Part shown: positions 18,144 to 25,328 of the stretch, piece by piece
How positions within the stretch are numbered: position 1 is the stretch's first letter
Layout of the letters: the number at the start of each line of letters is the position of its first letter
Origin: Paracoccaceae bacterium
GTDB taxonomy: Bacteria; Pseudomonadota; Alphaproteobacteria; Rhodobacterales; Rhodobacteraceae
Direction of reading: 5' to 3'
DNA length: 34,439 nucleotides
Assembly: GCA_947461435.1 (NCBI GenBank)
Contig: CANHLE010000031.1
Location: 1 to 34,439 of the forward strand
Program-made: the position numbers and the translations under genes
Notes under the pieces: model-generated
Told to the model about the DNA's origin: nothing
Databases searched by the model: none
The model's input: only the letters and a program-made list of their open reading frames with translations

Positions 18144-20009
18144 ATGATGAAGCCAACAGACAACCCCGCCGATCCGTTCAAAAAAGCCCTGGCCGAGGCC
18201 ACGCGCACCATGGCCGATGATCCGGACATGACCGTGACCTATTCGGTCGATCCGGCCGGCATGACCAAAGAAGGTGTTCGCCTTCCCCAAGTCAGCCGCC
18301 GCATGACCCGGGACGAGGTTTTGCTGGCCCGCGGCACGGCAGACGCCTTTGCGATGCGCCGCAAGTACCACAATGATGCCACGTCGGCCCGTTATGCCCC
18401 GACAGGGCAGCTGGCCCGAGATATTTATGACGCCATGGAAGTGGCCCGCTGCGAGGCGATGGGCGCGCGCGCCATGCCCGGCACGGCAACCAATATTGAC
18501 GCAAAGATCGCGCATGAGGCGGACCGAAAGGGCTATGCCCAGATTACATCCGCCGCTGATGCGCCCTTGCCCTTGGCCGCCGGCTATCTGGTGCGCCATC
18601 TGGCCACCGGGCGCGATCTGCCCAAGGGGGCGGATAATGTGATGAATCTGTGGCGCGGCTTCATTGAAGACCAAGCCTCGGGTACGTTGGACAATATCGA
18701 TCATGTCTTGTCAGATCAGGCGGCCTTTGCGCGGTTGGCCCGCAAGGTGATTGCCGATCTGGGATATGGCGACCAATTGGGCGATGATCCGGATCGAGAC
18801 GATCCTCAGGATGATGGCGGCGAGGAAGCGGCCGAGGAAAGCCCGGACGACGGAGGTTCGCAAGAGCAGGAATCCGAAGAATCCGAAGCCTCGCCCGAGC
18901 AAAGCCAGGAAGATCAGGACGACCAATCGCAGGCCCAGGTCACGATGGAAGACCAAGCCGACATGGAACAGGGCGATGAGGCGGAATTGCCCGAAGGCGA
19001 GGCCCCGCTTGAACCGCCGCCGCCTGCTGCCCATTCTGATGCCGATCCGAACTACGCCGTCTATACCACTGATTTCGATGAAGAAATCATGGCCGAGGAA
19101 TTGGCCGAACCGGCCGAGTTGGAACGTCTTCGCGCGTATCTGGATCAACAGTTGGATCCGTTGAAAGGCGCCGTGTCACGCTTGGCAAACAAGCTGCAAC
19201 GGCGACTTCAGGCGCAGCAAAACCGGTCATGGCTGTTTGATCTGGAAGAAGGCACGCTGGATGCCGGTCGTCTGGCGCGTGTGGTGGCCAACCCGACCAC
19301 ACCCTTGTCGTTCAAACAGGAAAAAGACACCGAGTTTCGCGATACCGTGGTTACCTTGCTGATCGACAATTCTGGGTCCATGCGGGGCAGGCCCATTTCG
19401 ATTGCGGCGATTTGTGCCGATGTTCTGGCACGCACGCTGGAACGCTGCTCTGTCAAGGTCGAGATCCTTGGATTCACAACCCGTGCGTGGAAGGGGGGGC
19501 AAAGCCGCGAACGTTGGTTGGCACAGGGCCGCCCGCAACAACCCGGCCGGTTGAACGACCTGCGCCACATCATCTATAAATCAGCAGATGCGCCTTGGCG
19601 GCGCGTTCGGCCCAATCTTGGGCTGATGATGAAAGAAGGTCTGCTGAAGGAAAATATCGACGGTGAGGCTTTGGAATGGGCCCATCGGCGCATGCTGCGC
19701 CGCCCCGAAGCGCGCAAGATCATGATGGTGATTTCAGACGGTGCGCCGGTGGACGATTCATCCTTGTCGGTCAATCCCGCAAACTTTTTGGAAAAGCATT
19801 TGCGCGATGTGATCGCCATGGTGGAACGCCGCCGCGCGGTTGAATTGATTGCCATCGGCATTGGCCATGATGTGACCCGGTACTATCAACGGGCTGTCAC
19901 GATCACCGATGTTGAACAATTGGCTGGCGCGATGACAGAGCAGCTGGCCGGTCTGTTTGAAAGCGATGCGCGCAAACGCGACCGTCTGTTGAATCGGCGT
20001 GCCGGCTGA
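18144..20009 (+). CDS. cobT: Aerobic cobaltochelatase subunit CobT
   Basis: CobT joins CobS in the ATP-driven chaperone part of cobaltochelatase. The 621-residue protein starts [16 protein letters not shown]. It has a helical N-terminal half, then a long acidic Asp/Glu/Gln/Ser-rich linker at about 212-320, and a C-terminal von Willebrand A domain with the MIDAS motif DNSGSMRG (Asp408, Ser410, Ser412). Such acidic linkers are usual in CobT and in the related magnesium chelatase subunit BchD. The ATG pair at 18144-18149 is chosen because the family start is MKP-like; the in-frame start at 18093 would add an uncharacteristic leader. No strong Shine-Dalgarno site is visible. It is divergent from the FMN reductase gene and separated from cobS. 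Confidence 0.95.
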   Translation: MMKPTDNPADPFKKALAEATRTMADDPDMTVTYSVDPAGMTKEGVRLPQVSRRMTRDEVLLARGTADAFAMRRKYHNDATSARYAPTGQLARDIYDAMEVARCEAMGARAMPGTATNIDAKIAHEADRKGYAQITSAADAPLPLAAGYLVRHLATGRDLPKGADNVMNLWRGFIEDQASGTLDNIDHVLSDQAAFARLARKVIADLGYGDQLGDDPDRDDPQDDGGEEAAEESPDDGGSQEQESEESEASPEQSQEDQDDQSQAQVTMEDQADMEQGDEAELPEGEAPLEPPPPAAHSDADPNYAVYTTDFDEEIMAEELAEPAELERLRAYLDQQLDPLKGAVSRLANKLQRRLQAQQNRSWLFDLEEGTLDAGRLARVVANPTTPLSFKQEKDTEFRDTVVTLLIDNSGSMRGRPISIAAICADVLARTLERCSVKVEILGFTTRAWKGGQSRERWLAQGRPQQPGRLNDLRHIIYKSADAPWRRVRPNLGLMMKEGLLKENIDGEALEWAHRRMLRRPEARKIMMVISDGAPVDDSSLSVNPANFLEKHLRDVIAMVERRRAVELIAIGIGHDVTRYYQRAVTITDVEQLAGAMTEQLAGLFESDARKRDRLLNRRAG

Positions 20010-20054
20010 GTCTGCTCGGCCGACGAAGTTTGTGATCCGAAAAAGAGGCGCGCC

Positions 20055-21857
20055 ATGTTTCAGACCTTTGACAGCACTGCCAGTCCGGCCCAAGGGCCTG
20101 CGCGTCTGGCGGCCCTGCGCAGAGCGATGCAGTCGGCAGGCATACAGGGCTTTGTGATCCCGCGATCGGACGTGCATCAGGGCGAATATGTCGCGGCGCG
20201 GGATGAGCGTTTGCAATGGCTGACGGGTTTTACGGGGTCAGCCGGGTTTTGCATCGCGTTGATGGACAAGGCAGGTGTCTTTATCGATGGGCGGTACCGC
20301 ACGCAGGTGAAGGGTCAGGTCGACTTGGCCCATTTCACACCCGTTCCCTGGCCAGAGGTGAAACCCGGGGAATGGCTGCGCCAGAATATGGGCAGCGGCG
20401 TGGTCGGCTTTGACCCTTGGCTTCACACGGCGGACGAGATTGCCAAGATCGAAGCGGCCCTAAACGGAACGGGGATTGATCTTCGCCCGATGGCGAATCT
20501 GGTTGATACGATCTGGCCAGACCAGCCCGATGCGCCCACGGGACGCGCCTTTGCCCATCCGGTCGAATTTGCGGGCGAGACATCGGCATCCAAACGGGCC
20601 CGTCTGGCGCAGAGTCTTCGGCAAGATGGCCAAACCGCCGCTGTCATCACCCTGCCCGACAGCCTGTGCTGGCTGCTTAATCTGCGCGGATCGGACGTGC
20701 CACGGAACCCGATTTTGCATGGCTTTGCGATCTTGCATGACACAGGAGCCGTCACCCTGTTCGCCGAGGCTGGCAAATTTGATGCGGCAACCTTGGCCAG
20801 CCTTGGCGATGATGTCCTTTTGAAACCTACGGGCGATTTTGGGGCGGCATTGCGCGCGCTGGGCGGGACCGTGCGCATTGACAAAGGCACCGCCCCCTTG
20901 GCGATCAGCCAGATCTTGGCGGCGGCCCGCATCAGCTTTGCCTGGGGCGATGATCCGTGCCGTCTGCCCAAGGCGTGCAAGAACGCCGCCGAAATTGAAG
21001 GAATGCGCCAAGCCCATCTGCGCGACGGTGCTGCCATGGTGGAATTCTTGTGTTGGCTGGACGAGTTGGCCCCCAAGGGCGGTTTGACCGAGATTTCAGC
21101 AGTGCAGGCCCTTGAAGGCTTTCGCCGCGCGACCAATGCCCTGCACGACATCTCGTTTGATACCATTTCTGGCGCGGGCCCCAACGGCGCCATCATGCAT
21201 TACCGCGTCACCGAAGACAGCAACCGCGCCCTTGGCAAGAACGAATTGTTCTTGGTGGATTCGGGGGCGCAATACCTGGACGGAACCACCGACATCACCC
21301 GAACGGTCGCCATTGGGGACCCGGGCGACACTGCGCGGCGTTGTTATACGCGGGTGCTGCAAGGCACCATCGCCATCTCGCGGGCCCGTTGGCCGCGCGG
21401 GCTGTCGGGGCGGGATCTGGACCCACTGGCACGCGCGGCGCTTTGGGCGGCGGGGCAGGATTTTGATCATGGCACCGGGCATGGCGTTGGGGCCTTCCTG
21501 TCGGTTCATGAGGGCCCACAGCGCCTGTCGCGGATCAACGAGGTGCCCTTTGAAGAGGGCATGATCCTGTCGAATGAGCCGGGATATTACCGCGAAGGTG
21601 AATTCGGGATTCGGCTGGAAAACCTGATTGTGGTGGAAAAGGCGCCCCATCTGCAAGGTGGGGATACGCGCGACCAACTGGGTTTCGAAACGTTGACCTT
21701 CGTACCTTTTGACACGCGCCTTGTGATCACCGATGAACTGGCAAAGGCCGACCGCGATTGGCTGAACGCCTATCACGCCCAAACTCTGGCAAAGTTGGCC
21801 CCTCGCCTGTCAGCCAAGGCGCTGGCTTGGGCAAAGACCGCCTGCGCTGCAATCTGA
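20055..21857 (+). CDS. Xaa-Pro aminopeptidase (M24B family)
   Basis: This 600-residue enzyme removes N-terminal residues preceding proline. It has the long three-domain form related to eukaryotic aminopeptidase P1: two creatinase-like N-terminal domains (about 1-310) and a pita-bread catalytic domain. All five metal ligands are visible: Asp402 and Asp413 in VDSGAQYLDGTTDITRT, His476 in HGTGHGVGAF, Glu508 in LSNEPGYY and Glu522 in IRLEN. A C-terminal tail with DRDWLNAYHA is typical of the long form. There is no signal peptide, so it is cytosolic. The ATG at 20055 has AAAGAGG upstream. It starts 45 bases after cobT and may share its transcript; a downstream DUF427 gene starts 49 bases after its stop. 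Confidence 0.94.
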   Translation: MFQTFDSTASPAQGPARLAALRRAMQSAGIQGFVIPRSDVHQGEYVAARDERLQWLTGFTGSAGFCIALMDKAGVFIDGRYRTQVKGQVDLAHFTPVPWPEVKPGEWLRQNMGSGVVGFDPWLHTADEIAKIEAALNGTGIDLRPMANLVDTIWPDQPDAPTGRAFAHPVEFAGETSASKRARLAQSLRQDGQTAAVITLPDSLCWLLNLRGSDVPRNPILHGFAILHDTGAVTLFAEAGKFDAATLASLGDDVLLKPTGDFGAALRALGGTVRIDKGTAPLAISQILAAARISFAWGDDPCRLPKACKNAAEIEGMRQAHLRDGAAMVEFLCWLDELAPKGGLTEISAVQALEGFRRATNALHDISFDTISGAGPNGAIMHYRVTEDSNRALGKNELFLVDSGAQYLDGTTDITRTVAIGDPGDTARRCYTRVLQGTIAISRARWPRGLSGRDLDPLARAALWAAGQDFDHGTGHGVGAFLSVHEGPQRLSRINEVPFEEGMILSNEPGYYREGEFGIRLENLIVVEKAPHLQGGDTRDQLGFETLTFVPFDTRLVITDELAKADRDWLNAYHAQTLAKLAPRLSAKALAWAKTACAAI

Positions 21858-21906
21858 TTGCCCGCCCCTTGGCCTTGCTGAGGTGAAAGACAGAAAAGGA
21901 AAACGA

Positions 21907-22245
21907 ATGGCCTATCTGACCATAACACCTGCCACATCACCCTATCGCATCCGCGCCGGAAGCGAGGTTTTGGGCCAAACCAGCCGCGCCCTGAACCTGC
22001 AAGAAGGGGGATCCGCCGCCGTTGTCTATGTGCCGCGCGATGATGTGGACATGTCCCGGCTGGAGCTGAGCACACGCCAAACCCGTTGCCCCCACAAGGG
22101 TACCTGCAGTTACTATCATATCCGCGCCGCATCGGGGCGTCTGGAAAATGCCATCTGGAGCTATGAGACACCCCTGCCGGGGGCAGAGGCGATTGCGGGT
22201 CATCTGGCGTTTTACCCCAATTTGGTCAGCCTTGAGGTGATCTAA
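21907..22245 (+). CDS. DUF427 domain protein
   Basis: This 112-residue protein has the DUF427 features: a central TRCPHKGTCSYYHI (58-71) with the conserved Cys-Pro-x-Lys-Gly stretch, followed by NAIWSYETPLPGAEAIAGHLAFYP (key parts AIWSYETP and GHLAFYP). The fold is a small beta-tent; the function is unknown, though the domain is widespread in bacteria and some fungi. The ATG at 21907 has AAAAGGA nine bases upstream; the earlier ATG at 21883 overlaps that site. It probably shares a transcript with the aminopeptidase gene. Its last four bases overlap the stop of sufE on the other strand. Confidence 0.88.
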   Translation: MAYLTITPATSPYRIRAGSEVLGQTSRALNLQEGGSAAVVYVPRDDVDMSRLELSTRQTRCPHKGTCSYYHIRAASGRLENAIWSYETPLPGAEAIAGHLAFYPNLVSLEVI

Positions 22246-22649
22246 GCCTGTGCTGCCACGTTGCGCACCCGTTCCACCATGGCGCGCAATCCATTTGAAC
22301 GCTGCGACGACAGGTGATCTGTCAGGCCCAGCCGGGCCAATTCTGCAGGCGCATCCACCTTGCCCACGTCGGCTGCGGAAAGGCCTGAATAAAGGGCATG
22401 CAGGATCGCGATCAGGCCCCGCACGATCATTGCATCCGAGGTTCCTTGAAAGTCGAAGCGTCCGCCATCGATGATCGGGCGCAGCCAAACCTGACTGGCA
22501 CATCCTTCCACTTTCAAGGCAGGAACCTTGAAGGTCTCGTCAAGATCGGGAAAGGCTTTGCCAAGTTCGATCACATGACGATATCGGTCTTCCCAATCGT
22601 CAAAAAAGGCAAAGGTTTCGGCGATCTCTTCAAAGGCGGGGCTGGCCAT
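22242..22649 (-). CDS. sufE: SufE-type cysteine desulfuration protein
   Basis: SufE accepts persulfide sulfur from the cysteine desulfurase SufS for iron-sulfur cluster assembly. The 135-residue protein has the family start FEEIAETFAFFDDWEDRYRHVIELG (seen in part as FFDDWEDRYRHVIELG), the acceptor Cys50 in VEGCASQVWL, and a C-terminal LTDHLSSQRSNGLRAMV block. It is cytosolic. The ATG at 22647-22649 has GGAGA about seven bases upstream. A longer frame with MMESA is possible but would lie over that site. No suf operon genes are in the window, so it is a stand-alone copy. It converges on and overlaps DUF427 by four bases. Confidence 0.93.
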   Translation of the reverse strand: MASPAFEEIAETFAFFDDWEDRYRHVIELGKAFPDLDETFKVPALKVEGCASQVWLRPIIDGGRFDFQGTSDAMIVRGLIAILHALYSGLSAADVGKVDAPAELARLGLTDHLSSQRSNGLRAMVERVRNVAAQA

Positions 22650-22763
22650 GGCACTCTCCATCAACGTCGTCCTTGGCTAACGAAGCTGCGCCCAAAGGTC
22701 CAGCCTTAGGCTTTCCAAACGCCGGGGCATAAGGTAGCAAGGGGCAAAGACGGGAACCTATTC

Positions 22764-23216
22764 ATGCGCCTTTCGCCTGCCATTGCCCTTGCCGGGCTGA
22801 TCCTTGTCACCGCCTGCGGCGGATTTGGGACGAGCAAGCTCAACCCGCTCAACTGGTTCAAACGGGCGGCCCCCGAAGCGATTGAATTTGTGCAGCGCCC
22901 GGTGGACGCGCGCGCCCTTGTGCCGCAGGTGAGTGACATGAAGGTTGAAGCCTATCCGGGCGGCGCAATTGTGCGCGCCACGGGTGTGCCGCCGTCGCAA
23001 GGCTGGTGGAACGCTGAATTGGTGAAGATCGAGAGCGAAGACGCGGGCGTGTTGGTATACGAGTTCCGAATCTTCCCGCCGCCGACGCCCCGCCCGGCGG
23101 GCACGCCGTTCTCACGGCAGGTGACGGTCGCAACATCGGTAAGCGATATCGCTTTGGACAGCATCAGCAAGATTGTGGTTCAGGGCGAAACCAACGCCCT
23201 GTCGTCGCGCCGCTAA
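22764..23216 (+). CDS. Small lipoprotein of unknown function
   Basis: This 150-residue protein begins with a lipoprotein signal, MRLSPAIALAGLILVTACGG, with lipobox L-V-T-A-C and acylated Cys18. Next to it is NPLNWFKR, followed by a mostly beta-strand region with KVEAYPGGAIVRATG and FPPPTPRPAGTPFSRQV. I know no functional domain in it; it looks like the hypothetical lipoproteins conserved in Rhodobacterales. It would sit in the inner or outer membrane facing the periplasm; no clear retention signal can be read. It is divergent from sufE and converges on rnd with 12 bases between the stops. Confidence 0.82.
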   Translation: MRLSPAIALAGLILVTACGGFGTSKLNPLNWFKRAAPEAIEFVQRPVDARALVPQVSDMKVEAYPGGAIVRATGVPPSQGWWNAELVKIESEDAGVLVYEFRIFPPPTPRPAGTPFSRQVTVATSVSDIALDSISKIVVQGETNALSSRR

Positions 23217-23228
23217 GGGCTTTTCGCC

Positions 23229-24380
23229 TTACAGGTGGACAACGCGCACTTCGTTGCCTTTGGCCGACAAGGCAATCTCGCCGCGGCACAGACGCATGGC
23301 GTCATCGCCAAAAACCTCGGCCCGCCATCCCTTCAGGGCCTCGCCTTCGCGCCCGCCCGCGGCGATTGCATCCAGCTCAGAAGCCGAGGCGATCAATTTG
23401 GGGGCCACACCCAAGGATTCGGACTTCGCCTTCAACAAAACCCGCAGAAGATCGGCCAAGGCCGGGTTCACTTGCAGTTGCTCTTTGTCCGCTTCGATCT
23501 TCGGGACGTCCCCGGTTTCCATTCCGGTCTTGATCGCCGCCAAAATCCCTTCGGCAATTTCCGACTTGCGCCCTTCACGCAGCAATAGCCGCGAGCGTCC
23601 GAGTTCTTCGATCGTTGTGGGACGGGTGGATGCCAGTTCTAGCAGGGCATCGTCTTTCATCACACGGCTGCGAGGGACGTTTTGGGCCTGCGAATAGGTC
23701 TCGCGGAACCGCGCCAATTCCCGCACGATGGCCAGAAACCGCCCCGAGGTCGTGCGAGTTTTGATCCGCAGCCATGCCTCTTCGGGGCGCACCGTATAGG
23801 TTTCGGGATCCAGAAGGATTTGCAATTCGTCTTCCAGCCAGTGCGTCCGGCCATTCTTGGCCAATTGCGCCGCCAGCCATTCGTAAATCACCCGCAGGTG
23901 GGTGACATCAGCGATGGCGTATTCCGATTGCGCCTGGCTGAGCGGCCGACGCGACCAATCGGTAAAGCGCGATGTTTTATCGAGGTTCTGCTTTGCGATG
24001 CGCTTGACCAAGGTTTCATAGCCTGCCTGCTCGCCAAATCCGCAGACCATGGCTGCGACTTGGGTATCGAACAGCGGTTTGGGAAAGACCCCGCCTTCGA
24101 CAAAGAAGATCTCAAGATCTTGGCGCGCCGCATGAAAAACCTTCACGGTCGCCTCGTGCCGGAACAGATCATACAAAGGTTCCATGCTCATCTGATCGCC
24201 TTCAATCGGATCAACCAGCACGGCATCGCCGTTCTTGCCGGGCAAGGCCATTTGGATCAGACATAGTTTTGACCAATAGGTCCGCTCGCGCAGGAACTCG
24301 GTGTCGATTGTGACGTAGGGTTCGGCTTTGGCGGCGGTGCAAAAGGCGGCGAGGTCTTCTGTCGTTGTGATCGTGCGCAT
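23229..24380 (-). CDS. rnd: Ribonuclease D
   Basis: RNase D is a 3'-5' exonuclease that trims tRNA precursors and other RNAs. The 383-residue protein has the DEDDy active site: Asp26 and Glu28 in TIDTEFLRERTYW, Asp88 in HAARQDLE, and Tyr154 with Asp158 in YAIADVTHLR. An HRDC domain follows at about 200-280, seen as ARFRETYSQAQNVPRSRVMKD; the C-terminal part is less conserved. The ATG at 24378-24380 gives MRTITTTEDL; an open frame up to 24473 adds no family sequence. It converges on the lipoprotein gene. A gap of 118 bases separates its start from the DUF1643 gene, which is on the same strand upstream. Confidence 0.95.
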   Translation of the reverse strand: MRTITTTEDLAAFCTAAKAEPYVTIDTEFLRERTYWSKLCLIQMALPGKNGDAVLVDPIEGDQMSMEPLYDLFRHEATVKVFHAARQDLEIFFVEGGVFPKPLFDTQVAAMVCGFGEQAGYETLVKRIAKQNLDKTSRFTDWSRRPLSQAQSEYAIADVTHLRVIYEWLAAQLAKNGRTHWLEDELQILLDPETYTVRPEEAWLRIKTRTTSGRFLAIVRELARFRETYSQAQNVPRSRVMKDDALLELASTRPTTIEELGRSRLLLREGRKSEIAEGILAAIKTGMETGDVPKIEADKEQLQVNPALADLLRVLLKAKSESLGVAPKLIASASELDAIAAGGREGEALKGWRAEVFGDDAMRLCRGEIALSAKGNEVRVVHL

Positions 24381-24498
24381 CAGGCGTCTTTCGCAAAACA
24401 CGGGGGCATCCCGCCCTACCGCTATAGGCACGGGGCGCAGGCTTGGCAAATCCCTTTTGCGGCAAGTTGCCATGGCTGGGTGAGTCTTGGCCGGCGGG

Positions 24499-25008
24499 TC
24501 AGGCCCAAAGTTCGGGCTGCTGGGCGTATCCGATGTACAAGGGGTGCTTTGGATCTCCGGCCTTGGTCAGGCCCAGATGAAACAGCGGGCGGCCTGTGCT
24601 GCGCAACAGTCGGGCCACCTCGGCGCCGCGCCCCAGATGCGCGCCATGCGTGCCCCAGGCGCAGATCAGAACATCGACATCCTGTGCCAAGGCAGTGATG
24701 GCTGCATCGTTGCCGGGCCCTATGGGATCGGCCTGCGCGCGCATGACCTTTGGGTCTGTGGCGCGGTAGGAGAAGATATTGGCTACGCCAAAGCCATCAA
24801 ACCCCAAGGTGCGGGCCCGGCGCTCACAACGTTCGACCGTCGGGTCATTTTGAACCTCCGTCGCGGTAGAGGGGTTTAGCATGACAAAGCCTATCTTGCG
24901 GGTAGATTGCCCCCAATCGCGCCACAAAACGTATCGGTAAAGGCCGCAATCAGAATAGATTGCACGGCTGGCGGCATCGCCCTTTTGGAATCTGCGTTCA
25001 ACGGTCAT
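24499..25008 (-). CDS. DUF1643 domain protein
   Basis: This 169-residue protein matches DUF1643. It has RYVLWRDWG, then FVMLNPSTATEVQNDPTVERCERRARTLGF (key parts FVMLNPSTA, NDPTVERC), VANIFSYRATDPK, and a C-terminal AWGTHGAHLGRGAEV. The function is unknown; the domain appears in bacteria and phages. No signal peptide or membrane span is present. The ATG is at 25006-25008 without a clear Shine-Dalgarno site. It lies upstream of rnd on the same strand and is divergent from the small acidic membrane protein gene. Confidence 0.88.
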   Translation of the reverse strand: MTVERRFQKGDAASRAIYSDCGLYRYVLWRDWGQSTRKIGFVMLNPSTATEVQNDPTVERCERRARTLGFDGFGVANIFSYRATDPKVMRAQADPIGPGNDAAITALAQDVDVLICAWGTHGAHLGRGAEVARLLRSTGRPLFHLGLTKAGDPKHPLYIGYAQQPELWA

Positions 25009-25055
25009 GAGGCCGTGGATAACTGTTATTCTTCATTTGACAAAGAGGGAGGCGG

Positions 25056-25328
25056 TTGAATTATTGGGGTCGTTGTTTTCTGGGGAAACATGGTGTGGCG
25101 TACGAAGTGTGGATTCCGGCAGTTTTTATTGCCATCGCGGGTGTGTCTTTGCTGATTGATTTTGGCGATTTTGCAACGTCAGAACCCCTGAATGATCAAG
25201 ATGACGATCTGTTCGAGATGGACCAGATTTCGGATGATTTTGATGCGCTGGATGCGGGTCAGTCCAGTGCTGTCGCTGATTTTCCGATGGTGGCTGCAAA
25301 CAGCCCCGATGCCCCCACCCAGAGTTAG
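25056..25328 (+). CDS. Small acidic membrane protein of unknown function, TTG start
   Basis: This 90-residue frame starts with TTG at 25056, preceded by GAGGGAGG (25045-25052), a strong ribosome site though close. It has one hydrophobic segment, VWIPAVFIAIAGVSLLIDF (about 18-36). An acidic, disordered-looking tail follows, with NDQDDDLFEMDQISDDFDALDAG. A GTG at 25095 is an alternative start that keeps the membrane segment. I recognise no family. Its stop overlaps the stop of the shortened dnaE2 gene by four bases. The Shine-Dalgarno site argues it is real, but coding status is not certain. Confidence 0.6.
   Translation: MNYWGRCFLGKHGVAYEVWIPAVFIAIAGVSLLIDFGDFATSEPLNDQDDDLFEMDQISDDFDALDAGQSSAVADFPMVAANSPDAPTQS

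Noticed and set aside
17967-18704. Upstream extension of the FMN reductase frame
   Set aside because: It runs antisense through the start of cobT; the flavodoxin-like protein starts at 17966.
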